From positions 248,001 to 312,000 of the forward strand of contig NZ_OX638201.1 of NCBI RefSeq assembly GCF_951805225.1: a DNA stretch of 64,000 nucleotides. The letters are read 5' to 3'. Both the position numbers and the translations under genes were made by a program. Under the pieces are notes generated by a model that saw only the letters and a program-made list of their open reading frames with translations, made no database searches and was not told the origin of the DNA. The DNA is from an uncultured Flavobacterium sp. Lineage in GTDB: Bacteria > Bacteroidota > Bacteroidia > Flavobacteriales > Flavobacteriaceae. Below, in pieces: positions 46,228 through 55,673 of the stretch; position 1 is the stretch's first letter, and every line of letters begins with the position of its first letter.

Positions 46228-47790
46228 TTAATCAGTCAATGTCGTAATATCTAAAACTGGTTTAGGATAATTTTTTGATTTTATTTCTTTTTTGCAATCC
46301 GTTACCATTTTTTCGGTCATATTATAGTGATATGCTCCATAACAATCTCCGTCGAAATTGCCCACATAAAAGAATCCGTATGCATCAAAAAAATCGGTTA
46401 AATCAACTTTACTGACTTCACAAGCTGTTTTTATAAAATTAAGTTGGTAAACAGCCGGATTTTCATCAGCCTTTACTTTTAGTTTATCAAACGCGTTGGC
46501 TTGTTTTCTAAAAGCTTCAAAAAGGTCAGGATAAAAATCAGGATTTTTACCTGCTTTTTCGAAGTACAATTGCAGTTGCCAAAAAGGCACAAGAGGTTCA
46601 AAACTTCCACCGACTTTTAAATAACTTTCTTTTGTTTCGATAACTTTTTTTCTTGCAGAATCATAGTAGTTACCTTCTAAAAGACGAGATTTAATTCCTA
46701 ATGATTTGATGACATACATTGTGAAAACATTATTGCTTACTTCACAAAGTCCTGCCCAACTAAAATAAGGCGTTAGTTGATGTACATGACCAGTTTCGTG
46801 GCTAAATCCCCATGCCGGATCGCCGGCAATTACTTGTGCGGGATCAAGTACCATTCCTAATGCATAACCAGATTTTCCGCCCATATAAGCGATTCCGTCT
46901 TCGTCTCTAAACATATAATAATTGTAGTTTACACGAGCCAAAATCCTATTGTTTGGGACAAGATTGTATTTAATTAATCCCATAAGTCGATGTTGGCGAT
47001 GGATCAAAGTGTCATAACAATTTAGTAATTCCACGCCTTTATTGTAGGCATATTTTTTTAAATCTGCTTTAGGATAAATGGTTTGAATATACTTTCCTCG
47101 GGCATCTATCATTGGATAAACAGTGTTGTCCAGAAGTTTATTCCAATCTTCATTTTTTTGTTTTTCTGAATCAAAAAATCCATTTATTTGGGCATCAATA
47201 AAATGAATTTTAATTGCGTTTTCCTTTTTAGGTTCTTCAGAATAATAATTGATGTAAGCCAAACCACCAAAGTCTTTTACATCTATAATGTTTACGCCAT
47301 TTTTTAGCGGATATGTTTTCTTTTCGATTCCCCAATTAGGATCTTTATCAGGATCCATTCCTGCAGGCGGTTGTCTGTTCCAGTTTGGAATAACTAAATC
47401 TACAGTTTTATTTTTAGCAATATTGTCTACAAGAATTATGTGTTTTCCCAAAGGCAAATAAATACCTGTAATGTTTTCATATTTGCTATAACCATCACCA
47501 ATTGATAATTTTTTTCCTAAAGCTGTTGGCGATAAATAAGCGTTGTAAGTCGCTAATCTATAATTGAAATCATAATCGCTTTTAAGCATTTGCAAGGCTG
47601 CATCGTGAATTTCCTTATTTTTAATTTTATCTAATTCTTGCTGTTTTATGTTCTTTTTTAATTTCGTGGCTAAATTATCATTAAAAAAAGCTAAATCTTC
47701 TTTTATAGAAATTGAGTCTATAGAATTTTGTGCGTAACCATTACCTTTTGAAAGGAAAAATAAAATGCAAAGTAAAACAAGTTGTTTCAT
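46228..47790 (-). CDS. M60-like (enhancin/mucinase) metallopeptidase
   Basis: 520 residues with signal peptide (MKQLVLLCILFFLSKGNGYA). The gluzincin motif is HETGHVHQ (zinc site 331-335) in GDPAWGFSHETGHVHQLTPY, with third ligand E350 in GLCEVSNN. These are the M60 hallmarks. M60 enzymes cut mucin-type glycoproteins, often next to O-glycans. An N-terminal carbohydrate-binding-like beta region (about 95-200) includes GIYLPLGKHIILV. It supports a glycoprotein substrate for this locus. Confidence 0.87.
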   Translation of the reverse strand: MKQLVLLCILFFLSKGNGYAQNSIDSISIKEDLAFFNDNLATKLKKNIKQQELDKIKNKEIHDAALQMLKSDYDFNYRLATYNAYLSPTALGKKLSIGDGYSKYENITGIYLPLGKHIILVDNIAKNKTVDLVIPNWNRQPPAGMDPDKDPNWGIEKKTYPLKNGVNIIDVKDFGGLAYINYYSEEPKKENAIKIHFIDAQINGFFDSEKQKNEDWNKLLDNTVYPMIDARGKYIQTIYPKADLKKYAYNKGVELLNCYDTLIHRQHRLMGLIKYNLVPNNRILARVNYNYYMFRDEDGIAYMGGKSGYALGMVLDPAQVIAGDPAWGFSHETGHVHQLTPYFSWAGLCEVSNNVFTMYVIKSLGIKSRLLEGNYYDSARKKVIETKESYLKVGGSFEPLVPFWQLQLYFEKAGKNPDFYPDLFEAFRKQANAFDKLKVKADENPAVYQLNFIKTACEVSKVDLTDFFDAYGFFYVGNFDGDCYGAYHYNMTEKMVTDCKKEIKSKNYPKPVLDITTLTD

Positions 47791-47877
47791 TCGAGTTGGT
47801 TTTTATTAGTTATAGTTAATTTGGTTTGTAATCCATTCTATATTCAACTGTTGCGTGTAATGCGTAAAAAATAATAT

Positions 47878-48018
47878 TTAAACACATAGAAACATAGATT
47901 TTATGTTTTGAAAAAAAGTAAATCAAAAAGAAACTCGTTTCTCACACATAGTTATGTGTTTTAATGCAAGTGAAACGCCTTTCATGAGTTCTATAATCTT
48001 ATGTTTCTATGTGTTAAA
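47878..48018. repeat. ACACATAGAAACA inverted repeat, copy 2
   Basis: The left arm TTTAAACACATAGAAACATA and the right arm TATGTTTCTATGTGTTAAAA flank ATAGTTATGTGTTTTAATGC and AAGTGAAACGCC. Parts shared with 27081-27170 come in the same order; this copy is longer. It fills the 266-bp gap between the DUF5107 and M60 genes. Confidence 0.6.
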
Positions 48019-48056
48019 AATAATTACATTCAGCTAGTTGTGTATTCAGTTGCTTC

Positions 48057-51000
48057 TTATAATTTTTCGATGATTCTAACTTCTCCATCTTTTTCGTCAG
48101 CAGTTAAAATATCAGATGGTTTTTTAGTGTAAACTAATAATGTCCATTGCACAATTTTATTTGTGGGATATAAATTTGCCTGACTTTTTAACCACTTTTC
48201 TGCTTCATTTGCTGATGAAGTTTTCTCGATTGCCCAAGCAGAAACCAATTGATTTGCCGGTAAAAAATTCATAACCGTATTATCAATTTTCGGATTAAAA
48301 GCAGTGATTTTCTGTAAAGATTGTTTTGCTTTTTCACTATCGCCAAGACTTGTGTAACATTGATAATCCAACCAATTTTCAAGTCTTTCGTCAATATCAA
48401 CATCATACGGTTTTCCTACGCCCAGATTTTCCGGAAACAGTTTTGCATCGGCAATAAATTGTAATGCTTTTTTGTATTGCTTGTTTTTCATTTCGGCTAG
48501 AGCCTGCATCAATTTTGCTTCATGATACAATTGTCTTCCCGCAGTTGCACCTTCAAACGGAAGAATTTCTAATTTGGTCAGGAAAGCATCTGCAGCAACA
48601 TATTTTTTGTTGAGCAACAATATTTTTCCATACAGCATTCCCATTAAATAATTGTCTGTATGTTTTTTATAAAACGGTTCTGCAATTGCAAACGCTTTGT
48701 CATATTGTTTTTGACTGATATAATGTTCTGCCAATAATTTATGATATCTCCAACCTTGATTATCCAATTTCAAAGCTTGCTGAAGGCTTGCAATTACAAC
48801 ATTAGAATCGTCTTTGAACAAAGATGCTTTTGCGGCATAAAAAGCCGGATCATTTGGTTTTGAACCACATTGTATAAATAATTCTTTTGCTTTCGAAAGA
48901 TTATCACGATTCCACTCAATTAAAGCCAGATGATATTTCAATTGCCATTGATCGTTTGTCGGAATTAATTTCTCCAGAATTATTGCTGTTTCTCCTCTAA
49001 AAGGAAAGCTGATTCCGGGTTGTATTTTACTTAAATCAACCGATTTTCCTTCGAGAAATGCTTTCCAATATAGGATTTCAGCACTTGGAACCGCAAGTGA
49101 AAAAACTTTTAGCGCTTCGTCCTTGCGGCCAAGATGCTGATACCAAATTCCTAATTCAAGATAGGTTTGTTCCGGCATTTCATTTTGTATAAGTGAAGTG
49201 AAATGCTGTTTTGAAGCTTCTGAATTTTCCAAAAGGAATCGTTCAAAATCTGCAAAATGATTTAACGGATCAACGGTATTTATTTTATTTAAGATTTCAT
49301 TCGCTTTCGCGGAATTATTTTGCAGACGATAAAGTACTGCCAGAACTTGTAAACCTTCAAGATTGTACTGATTGTTTAGCAAACTTTTCTCGGCATATTC
49401 AATCGCTTTTGATTGATCGTTTTCACTAAAGTAAATTTTACTCAAAGCGGTATAAGCGGCGCTGCGAAATTCTACGCTTGAAGCGGCAATGTCAAAACCG
49501 TCTTTTGCATCAGTTATATTTCCTAAATGCAGATTTGCAATTCCGTAGTAATAATTGGCTGCAGGATTATAAGTGTCGATCGCTAAGGCTTTACTTGCTG
49601 AAATTACAGCTTCTTTATATTGTAATTTTCTAATTTGCAAAGAGGCTAAATCAGAAAGGGCAGGAGCGTAGTTTGGATCTTTTTTCAAACATGCATTTAG
49701 ATTTTCTTCTGCTTTTACGTAATCTTTAAAACTGATATAATTTTTTCCCTGAAGATATAATCCATAAACCGAATTGTTGTCAAAATCTTTAGGAACTTCT
49801 AACGGTCGAGCCAAATTACCATCTTCGGGTGCTGAATTCCAAACTAATTTATTTTCGCCAAGCGTAAGTTTTAATTTGTTTTCATCAACTGAAATCTGAA
49901 TTGAATCTTTGAATACTTGTAATGTATTTACCGAAATATCTTTAGAATAGATTTTTTTATTATTGTCAAAAACTTCTAATTTTTCGTTTAGTTTTTGAAG
50001 TGGAGAAAGATAGATTTTCAACCAGCCATTTTCGTTTTTTACATTAACAGCTCCATAATTATTGGCTTTTACAAAACCTTTTGTTTGTTTTACCGGAAAC
50101 CAGTATTCTGTCCATGAATCTGTTTGATAAGGTGCAAAAGAACGCTGTTTGAAAGGAGTTAAATTGCTGCCTTCGCTGGCTTGATTGAATAATCTTCCGC
50201 TTTGAACTTCTACATATTGACCGTCAGTATCGGTTAGTAATTTTTCCCAAATCATTCCTTGTTGCGACAATCCCCAAATCCATATTTTTTTGCCGGGTTT
50301 GTCATCGTGATTTCCGTATCGTCCCATTCCAAAATCTTCGTCATGGTAATATCCTCCAAAGAAATCATCATATTTTCCAAAAACGTGATACGATTTGTAA
50401 CCGCCAAAATTATTGTTTTTATAGAAAGATAAATCTTTGCCATTTTCTTTGTCGATTGGCCACGAATTATGTTCTCCGTTATGACCAATATAACTTTGTC
50501 CGGGATAAATAAATTGTAAATTTTCTGATGCTTTTATACCGGTATTCATCCAGGTATAATAAGGTTGTTCTGCATCTGTTGCGTTAAACCAAAACGAATT
50601 TGTTGTAAAATAGGCTTTGTCTTTAGGCAAATTAATGTCTAATTTCCAAGAAGTTCGAGTCAATAAATCCAAAACTCCAATAACACAGCTTACACTTCCG
50701 TCTGGTCTTGTTATCGTTGTATAATCAACAGGAGTGGCGCAATTTGGCGTATGCCCGATGATTCCGTAATTTCCTTCTACACCGCCGCTTGTCCACGGAC
50801 CGCGCATGGCAATATCTCTAAATTTGATTACGTGATTGTTGTAAACAAAGTCTTTTCCGGTTGATTTTTCTATTGCCGACCAAACTTTTCCACCAATTTC
50901 AGGCAGAATCATTAGTTTGATATAATCATTTTCAAGCTCAATAACTTTCCATTCTTTCTGAATTGGTTTGTTTGTAAAACCATCAAAACGAAAATACGGA

Positions 51001-51152
51001 TACACTTTTGTATCTGGTTTAGGAATTGGATCAGGATCTGAAAACGGATAGGTCGTGAATACTTTTTTGTATTCTTTTATTGTGGGTTTATTTTGTGCGT
51101 TGACAAACAGGCTTCCAAAAAGTAGAATTGATAAGAAAGGTTTAAGTTTCAT
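48057..51152 (-). CDS. DUF5107-TPR exported protein
   Basis: 1031 residues with signal peptide (MKLKPFLSILLFGSLFVNAQ). The N-terminal DUF5107 region (about 60-430) has YIKLMILPEIGGKVWSAIEK, RGPWTSGGVEGNYGIIGHTP and TGIKASENLQFIYPGQSYIG, a beta-supersandwich related to galactose mutarotase. From about 460 to 1010 it is a string of TPR units (FKDYVKAEENLNACLKKDPN, NYYYGIANLHLGNITDAKDG). Family members are common in glycan loci, but the reaction is unknown. Possible roles are a carbohydrate epimerase or a binding scaffold. Confidence 0.85.
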   Translation of the reverse strand: MKLKPFLSILLFGSLFVNAQNKPTIKEYKKVFTTYPFSDPDPIPKPDTKVYPYFRFDGFTNKPIQKEWKVIELENDYIKLMILPEIGGKVWSAIEKSTGKDFVYNNHVIKFRDIAMRGPWTSGGVEGNYGIIGHTPNCATPVDYTTITRPDGSVSCVIGVLDLLTRTSWKLDINLPKDKAYFTTNSFWFNATDAEQPYYTWMNTGIKASENLQFIYPGQSYIGHNGEHNSWPIDKENGKDLSFYKNNNFGGYKSYHVFGKYDDFFGGYYHDEDFGMGRYGNHDDKPGKKIWIWGLSQQGMIWEKLLTDTDGQYVEVQSGRLFNQASEGSNLTPFKQRSFAPYQTDSWTEYWFPVKQTKGFVKANNYGAVNVKNENGWLKIYLSPLQKLNEKLEVFDNNKKIYSKDISVNTLQVFKDSIQISVDENKLKLTLGENKLVWNSAPEDGNLARPLEVPKDFDNNSVYGLYLQGKNYISFKDYVKAEENLNACLKKDPNYAPALSDLASLQIRKLQYKEAVISASKALAIDTYNPAANYYYGIANLHLGNITDAKDGFDIAASSVEFRSAAYTALSKIYFSENDQSKAIEYAEKSLLNNQYNLEGLQVLAVLYRLQNNSAKANEILNKINTVDPLNHFADFERFLLENSEASKQHFTSLIQNEMPEQTYLELGIWYQHLGRKDEALKVFSLAVPSAEILYWKAFLEGKSVDLSKIQPGISFPFRGETAIILEKLIPTNDQWQLKYHLALIEWNRDNLSKAKELFIQCGSKPNDPAFYAAKASLFKDDSNVVIASLQQALKLDNQGWRYHKLLAEHYISQKQYDKAFAIAEPFYKKHTDNYLMGMLYGKILLLNKKYVAADAFLTKLEILPFEGATAGRQLYHEAKLMQALAEMKNKQYKKALQFIADAKLFPENLGVGKPYDVDIDERLENWLDYQCYTSLGDSEKAKQSLQKITAFNPKIDNTVMNFLPANQLVSAWAIEKTSSANEAEKWLKSQANLYPTNKIVQWTLLVYTKKPSDILTADEKDGEVRIIEKL

Positions 51153-51246
51153 ATGAAGCTGGTTTTTTGTGGTTATTTGGTTTTGCCACAGATTAAAAAA
51201 GATTTCAATGATTAATCTGTATTAATAGTTGTATTTTTTATTAAAT

Positions 51247-51399
51247 GTGCCGTTAGGCACTAAATGTTGGTAGAAATTAGATGTCAAATACGTTGGCGTG
51301 CCGTAGGTACGCAACAAAACGATAATTATTGCGTACCTACGGCACGCTTGATATACTCTAAACATATATTTTCTACCAACCTTTAGTGCCTAACGACAC
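51247..51399. repeat. REP/BIME-like composite element, full copy
   Basis: GTGCCGTTAGGCAC (51247-51260), GTTGGTAG (51266-51273), GCGTGCCGTAGGTACGCAA, its inverse TTGCGTACCTACGGCACGC, CTACCAAC (51373-51380), GTGCCTAACGACAC (51386-51399, one arm base changed). Same order and nearly the same length as 43744-43902, with a different interior. Confidence 0.85.
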
Positions 51400-51430
51400 A
51401 AATGCATTATTTTAACCTTGAAGCTGATTA

Positions 51431-54400
51431 TTACTTAACAATAAGTAACCATCCTTTTCCTTTAGGAACAGTTATTTCATCTTTTGCAGTAAAAGTCTGT
51501 GCCGGTTGAAAATTAGCAACTTCCGGAGCTGTAATTGTAGCTTTTGCAGGATTGATTCCTAGTTTTTTCCAGTCGATTGTTAGTTTTACTTTTACATCAG
51601 AATCTGCCCAGCTTGCAATCGAAATTAATGCTGAACCGTTCTTTTTGTAAACTGTTGCCAAAACTTTATCGTTGTTTGTTTTTACAGGACAGTTTTCGCT
51701 CCAATATCCAATCATTTCAGAACCTTTAATTCCAAAATTGTCCCATAATTTCCAGATTTGTCTTGGATCTGCATTATCGCTCCAAGGTAATCTGTTTGTC
51801 ATTCCGTAAACCATTCCTCTCCAAGGATTTCCGCCGCTTTGTAACATTTCGCCCATTAATCCAAAAGGAATTCCGCTTACTTCTGTTAAGAAAAAGTCCG
51901 GTTGGTTTTTTTCATAATCAAAATATTCTCCAAACCAAAGTTTATTGATGTATGGAAAGTGTTCCATATATAAGTTGGCGCTATTGTTGAATCCGTCACT
52001 TTTATTGTACTGATTTGCACTGTGTAAATCGATAATTCCCGGATGACCGTCTTTTGTTAAAACTCTTTTAATACGTTTCATTGTGATTCTGTCAAAAGCA
52101 ACATCATCAAGATAAATTCCGTCAATTCCAACATTTTGGGTTAACCAATTCATTCCTTCAACATAATAATTGTGCCAACGGTTCATTCCGCTGTTTACGA
52201 TTGCAGCATCTTTAATTTCGGGTACAAACCAAGCTGCGATATAATCGTCTCCAAGATGTTCCTGCAACCAAGAGAATCCGCCTCCTTTTCCTGGAGAATA
52301 GATTTCGTGACCTAAACTTTTTAAAGCAAAAGTCTCATAAGCTTTGTTTGAAACTTCTCTAACTGTATTGTAAATCTTAACTTTTAATCCTTTTTCATGC
52401 GCTTCGTCGATATAACTTTTCATCTTTTTAAATTCGATAAAAGGATAATTGATATATGGATTTATAGCATTTGCATGGTGAATATTGATTACTGTTGCGC
52501 CAGTTTGAGCAATTGTATCAATTGGGCTGTATTTGTGGTAGAATTTAGTATCCCATTGAAAATCTGTGTCGATTTTATGGAAAGGTGTAATCAATAAGTT
52601 GAAGTTATAATACAAAACATCACCTTTTTTCATGCTGCGAGCTCCGCTGTACGCATTTACTAAAACTGATTTTTGGTTTGGTGTAATTGTGATTCCACCT
52701 TTGTTTTCGTTACCCCAGGAAGTTGGTAATAACAATGGTTTTTGCAAATAGAAATTCGTGTTTAATGGACGGCTGTATTTTTCGTCTCTTAGCGAAAATT
52801 GCAATCCTGAATTTACGTTTCCAATCCATGCGCCATCTTGATTTTTATGTGCTACGTCCCATTTCCAGTCGAAATTTGCCGGACGTTCTCCACCTTTTTG
52901 ACCTAATCCCATCATGTATTTTGCAGATGTTGGCTGAAAAGGCAATTGAAAATTAATATCATTGAAAGTAAGATCTTCAAGCGCTGTAACTTTTACAGTA
53001 TAATGTAAAAAACCGTCAAATTCAATTGAAGCATTCACATCCATTTGAACAGATTGTGATGTAGAAGTGCTTTCCCAAGCAACGGTTCCAGCTTCTTTTT
53101 TAGTGAATTTAAGTCCTGCATTTTTCCATTGTAATGATTCTTTTCCGGATGCATCCACGAAATGAAAGGCTAGGGGAGCGCTCAAAATATCATTGGCTTT
53201 TGTACCAATTGATGTCATTTCTGGCGTAAAGTAAGTTTGTATTTGTGATGGAAATCCGTTTGCACCAATACTTAATTTTCTTCCTAATAATGAGATTTCA
53301 GAATCTTTTACAACTAGCGGTGTATAAGGCGCAATAACGGTATTTTCTTGTGCTAAAGTAGAATTTAACCATTTTAGACGCGTCATTTTTTCAGGAGAAT
53401 CGATTCCTCCGTTTTTAGTTACTTCGTCGCTTACTTTTATTTGAAGCGTGATTTCTTTTGATTTTCCGTCAGCAATTACAATAGCTTTTCCGGTATAATT
53501 TCCAGCTGCTGCAGTTTGGGGAACATCGATTCCGCACCACAATGCTTGGATTTTTCCTTTAGAAACAGAAACATTTGCAGTAAAAGGAGATGCATCATAA
53601 CGAGTTCCGTCTGTATTGATGCAGCTTATGTCTTTTGCTTCAATTATAGCTCCGTTAGAACTGATTAAATTTGAAAAAGTAACTTTTACATTTCCTAAAT
53701 CCTGTAATGCATAAATTCCTAATTGAAAAGCTAAATATTCTCCTTTTAAAGCTGTATCGGCAAATGTGCTTTGAACTCCTTTTTGAATCCATCTTTGTGG
53801 CAAATCATTTTTCATTCGGATAGAATACAATCTGTCTTCCGGAAAAACCAAGAATGAATTACCATTGTTTTTTGCAATCAAATCATTAGTTTCTGCTGCA
53901 GTTGCAATAACTTCCATTGGATAAAAACTATTGAAAGCATTCACACTTTGAATTTCTTTTACAGTACAATTATCGCCTAGATTAGCTTTAATTTTAGACA
54001 GCCATTGTGCATCTGCTTTATCTTCTGGTTTTGCATAAACTCCTTTTGGATAATTAGCGTCGCCTTCATCAATATAAGGCATGTAATACACATAATAAGT
54101 TCCTTTTCCTGAAACTGGCTCAAAGTAAATTGTGCCTTTTTCTCTGTTTATATCAGTTGTTTTTACGTTTTGAATTTCCTTTCCTGAAGCATCTTGAACA
54201 ATGATCTTTTTTAGTTCCGGTTTTTCGTCTCTTCTGCGCCATTCGATCGTTGTTTTTGCAACATTATCTTTGCCTGCAAAATCGACTACAACACGGTGAT
54301 TTCCTATCAAATTAGGATTCCAGCTGTCATTGCCATCTGTATATTTTATTTGTTGTGCAGCCAACGGAATACTGAAAATGCAAATACAAATGATCAATAT

Positions 54401-54439
54401 TCTACTTAAAATTTGTCTGTTTTTTAGGTTTGGTTTCAT
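51431..54439 (-). CDS. Large exported glycoside-hydrolase-like protein (GH123_N/DUF6067 type)
   Basis: 1002 residues with a signal peptide ending near IPLAAQQ. The N-terminal beta region (about 215-345; EYLAFQLGIYALQDLGNVKV, GKIQALWCGIDVPQTAAAGN) matches the GH123_N/DUF6067 type as I recall it. A TIM-barrel-like part follows (about 650-930) with IDGIYLDDVAFDRITMKR, whose acidic pair is a candidate active site, plus GGFSWLQEHLGDDYIAAWFV. GH123 enzymes act on beta-GalNAc. The substrate here is not proven, but fits an O-glycan or glycolipid theme. Confidence 0.7.
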   Translation of the reverse strand: MKPNLKNRQILSRILIICICIFSIPLAAQQIKYTDGNDSWNPNLIGNHRVVVDFAGKDNVAKTTIEWRRRDEKPELKKIIVQDASGKEIQNVKTTDINREKGTIYFEPVSGKGTYYVYYMPYIDEGDANYPKGVYAKPEDKADAQWLSKIKANLGDNCTVKEIQSVNAFNSFYPMEVIATAAETNDLIAKNNGNSFLVFPEDRLYSIRMKNDLPQRWIQKGVQSTFADTALKGEYLAFQLGIYALQDLGNVKVTFSNLISSNGAIIEAKDISCINTDGTRYDASPFTANVSVSKGKIQALWCGIDVPQTAAAGNYTGKAIVIADGKSKEITLQIKVSDEVTKNGGIDSPEKMTRLKWLNSTLAQENTVIAPYTPLVVKDSEISLLGRKLSIGANGFPSQIQTYFTPEMTSIGTKANDILSAPLAFHFVDASGKESLQWKNAGLKFTKKEAGTVAWESTSTSQSVQMDVNASIEFDGFLHYTVKVTALEDLTFNDINFQLPFQPTSAKYMMGLGQKGGERPANFDWKWDVAHKNQDGAWIGNVNSGLQFSLRDEKYSRPLNTNFYLQKPLLLPTSWGNENKGGITITPNQKSVLVNAYSGARSMKKGDVLYYNFNLLITPFHKIDTDFQWDTKFYHKYSPIDTIAQTGATVINIHHANAINPYINYPFIEFKKMKSYIDEAHEKGLKVKIYNTVREVSNKAYETFALKSLGHEIYSPGKGGGFSWLQEHLGDDYIAAWFVPEIKDAAIVNSGMNRWHNYYVEGMNWLTQNVGIDGIYLDDVAFDRITMKRIKRVLTKDGHPGIIDLHSANQYNKSDGFNNSANLYMEHFPYINKLWFGEYFDYEKNQPDFFLTEVSGIPFGLMGEMLQSGGNPWRGMVYGMTNRLPWSDNADPRQIWKLWDNFGIKGSEMIGYWSENCPVKTNNDKVLATVYKKNGSALISIASWADSDVKVKLTIDWKKLGINPAKATITAPEVANFQPAQTFTAKDEITVPKGKGWLLIVK

Positions 54440-54482
54440 TGTTTTTAATGTTCAGGTTTAAAAAGTATGCGTAGTTAATAAG

Positions 54483-55472
54483 TTAGTAAACGGCTTTCCA
54501 TCCATTTTTTTTCCAATAAGCAATAATAGGTTTGTAAGGCCCGTATTTGTGTTGTTCTTCGGTAAAATTATCCTGAAAAGGACTATGTGAGTAATCAATT
54601 GGTTTGCCCATTTTGTTAGGGTAATCAAATGTTTTAGGATTTGGTCTTGTGTGTTGTGAATCATCATTTACATAAGCTGCAATATCAAGTGCTTGTGTAT
54701 CTGTTAGGTATGGTTTGCCAATGGTTACTTTGTCATAAGGCATATTGCTTTTTAACCATTGTGCTTGTTTGATAACTCTGTGCATACTTGAACCTGGCTG
54801 ATATCCATATTCTCCCCAAAGCGGTGGATAAGTATAACCTGATTTGTCGGCATTGTATTGTCCTTCGCCATTATTTCCGTGGCAACGGGCGCAATTTTCA
54901 ATAAATAATTGTTTTCCTCTTTCCGGACTTGCCGCAACATCTGGGAATTCTATTTCTAAATTTTTGGCACCTTTATAATTTCCATCTTTAGGAACAAATT
55001 TGCTGATCCATTTAAAGTAAGATAAAAAAGCGACCATTTCTTTCCCGTCAAGCGGAAGTGGTTTCCCTGAATGTGGTCTCATAATACAGTTGTTAACACG
55101 TTCAGCAAGTGTTAAAACTTTATTTTCACGTCCGCGATATTGTGGATAATTATCGTGTGAAGCCATTAAATTGAAGGCGTAAGGTTTTGTACCAGCATCC
55201 TGATGACAATTGGTACAATTCATTTTATTGCCCAGATATTTTCCATTAATTCCGTTTGGGCCAATATAATAAGCCGTTTTTAACATCAATTCTCTTCCAT
55301 AACGAACGGATTCGCCAAATTGATCGTCCGGAATTTTAGACGTATCAATTGTGATGTACGAATCATCATCGGCTGTTTTTGCTGCCAATGTTTGTGAATT
55401 TGAAGTATTGCAAGAATTGAAAACAATAACTGGCAATGCTGAAAATATACCAATAAGAATTATTTTTTTCAT
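54483..55472 (-). CDS. Dihaem cytochrome c lipoprotein, TsdA-like
   Basis: 329 residues with lipobox VFNSC (Cys21). Two haem c sites are CTNCH (86-90) and CARCH (194-198). The stretch MNCTNCHQDAGTKPYAFNLM with YPQYRGRENKVLTLAERVNN and C129 matches the thiosulfate dehydrogenase TsdA pattern, where a cysteine ligates haem 1. It would exchange electrons in the periplasm. Its place between a hydrolase and an arylsulfotransferase-like gene in a glycan locus is unusual. The enzymatic assignment is tentative. Confidence 0.8.
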   Translation of the reverse strand: MKKIILIGIFSALPVIVFNSCNTSNSQTLAAKTADDDSYITIDTSKIPDDQFGESVRYGRELMLKTAYYIGPNGINGKYLGNKMNCTNCHQDAGTKPYAFNLMASHDNYPQYRGRENKVLTLAERVNNCIMRPHSGKPLPLDGKEMVAFLSYFKWISKFVPKDGNYKGAKNLEIEFPDVAASPERGKQLFIENCARCHGNNGEGQYNADKSGYTYPPLWGEYGYQPGSSMHRVIKQAQWLKSNMPYDKVTIGKPYLTDTQALDIAAYVNDDSQHTRPNPKTFDYPNKMGKPIDYSHSPFQDNFTEEQHKYGPYKPIIAYWKKNGWKAVY

Positions 55473-55561
55473 GTTGTAAAATTTTTAATCTATATCATTA
55501 CCCTAACAAGTTTTTAATCCCGAAGCTTCGGAGCTGTTAGGTATTACTTTTCATCATTTTG

Positions 55562-55632
55562 TTGCGTACCTACGGCACGCTTAAATTTATTTTAACTTAG
55601 ATTTTCTACCAATATTTAGTGCCTAACGGCAC
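55562..55632. repeat. REP/BIME-like element, half copy
   Basis: Single unit: TTGCGTACCTACGGCACGC (55562-55580), CTACCAAT (55606-55613), GTGCC-TAAC-GGCAC (55619-55632). A separate perfect palindrome CCGAAGCTTCGG lies just before it (55520-55531). Confidence 0.8.
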
Positions 55633-55673
55633 AATGTATATCTTGGATATTTAGTCGAAATATTTCTTTTTAT

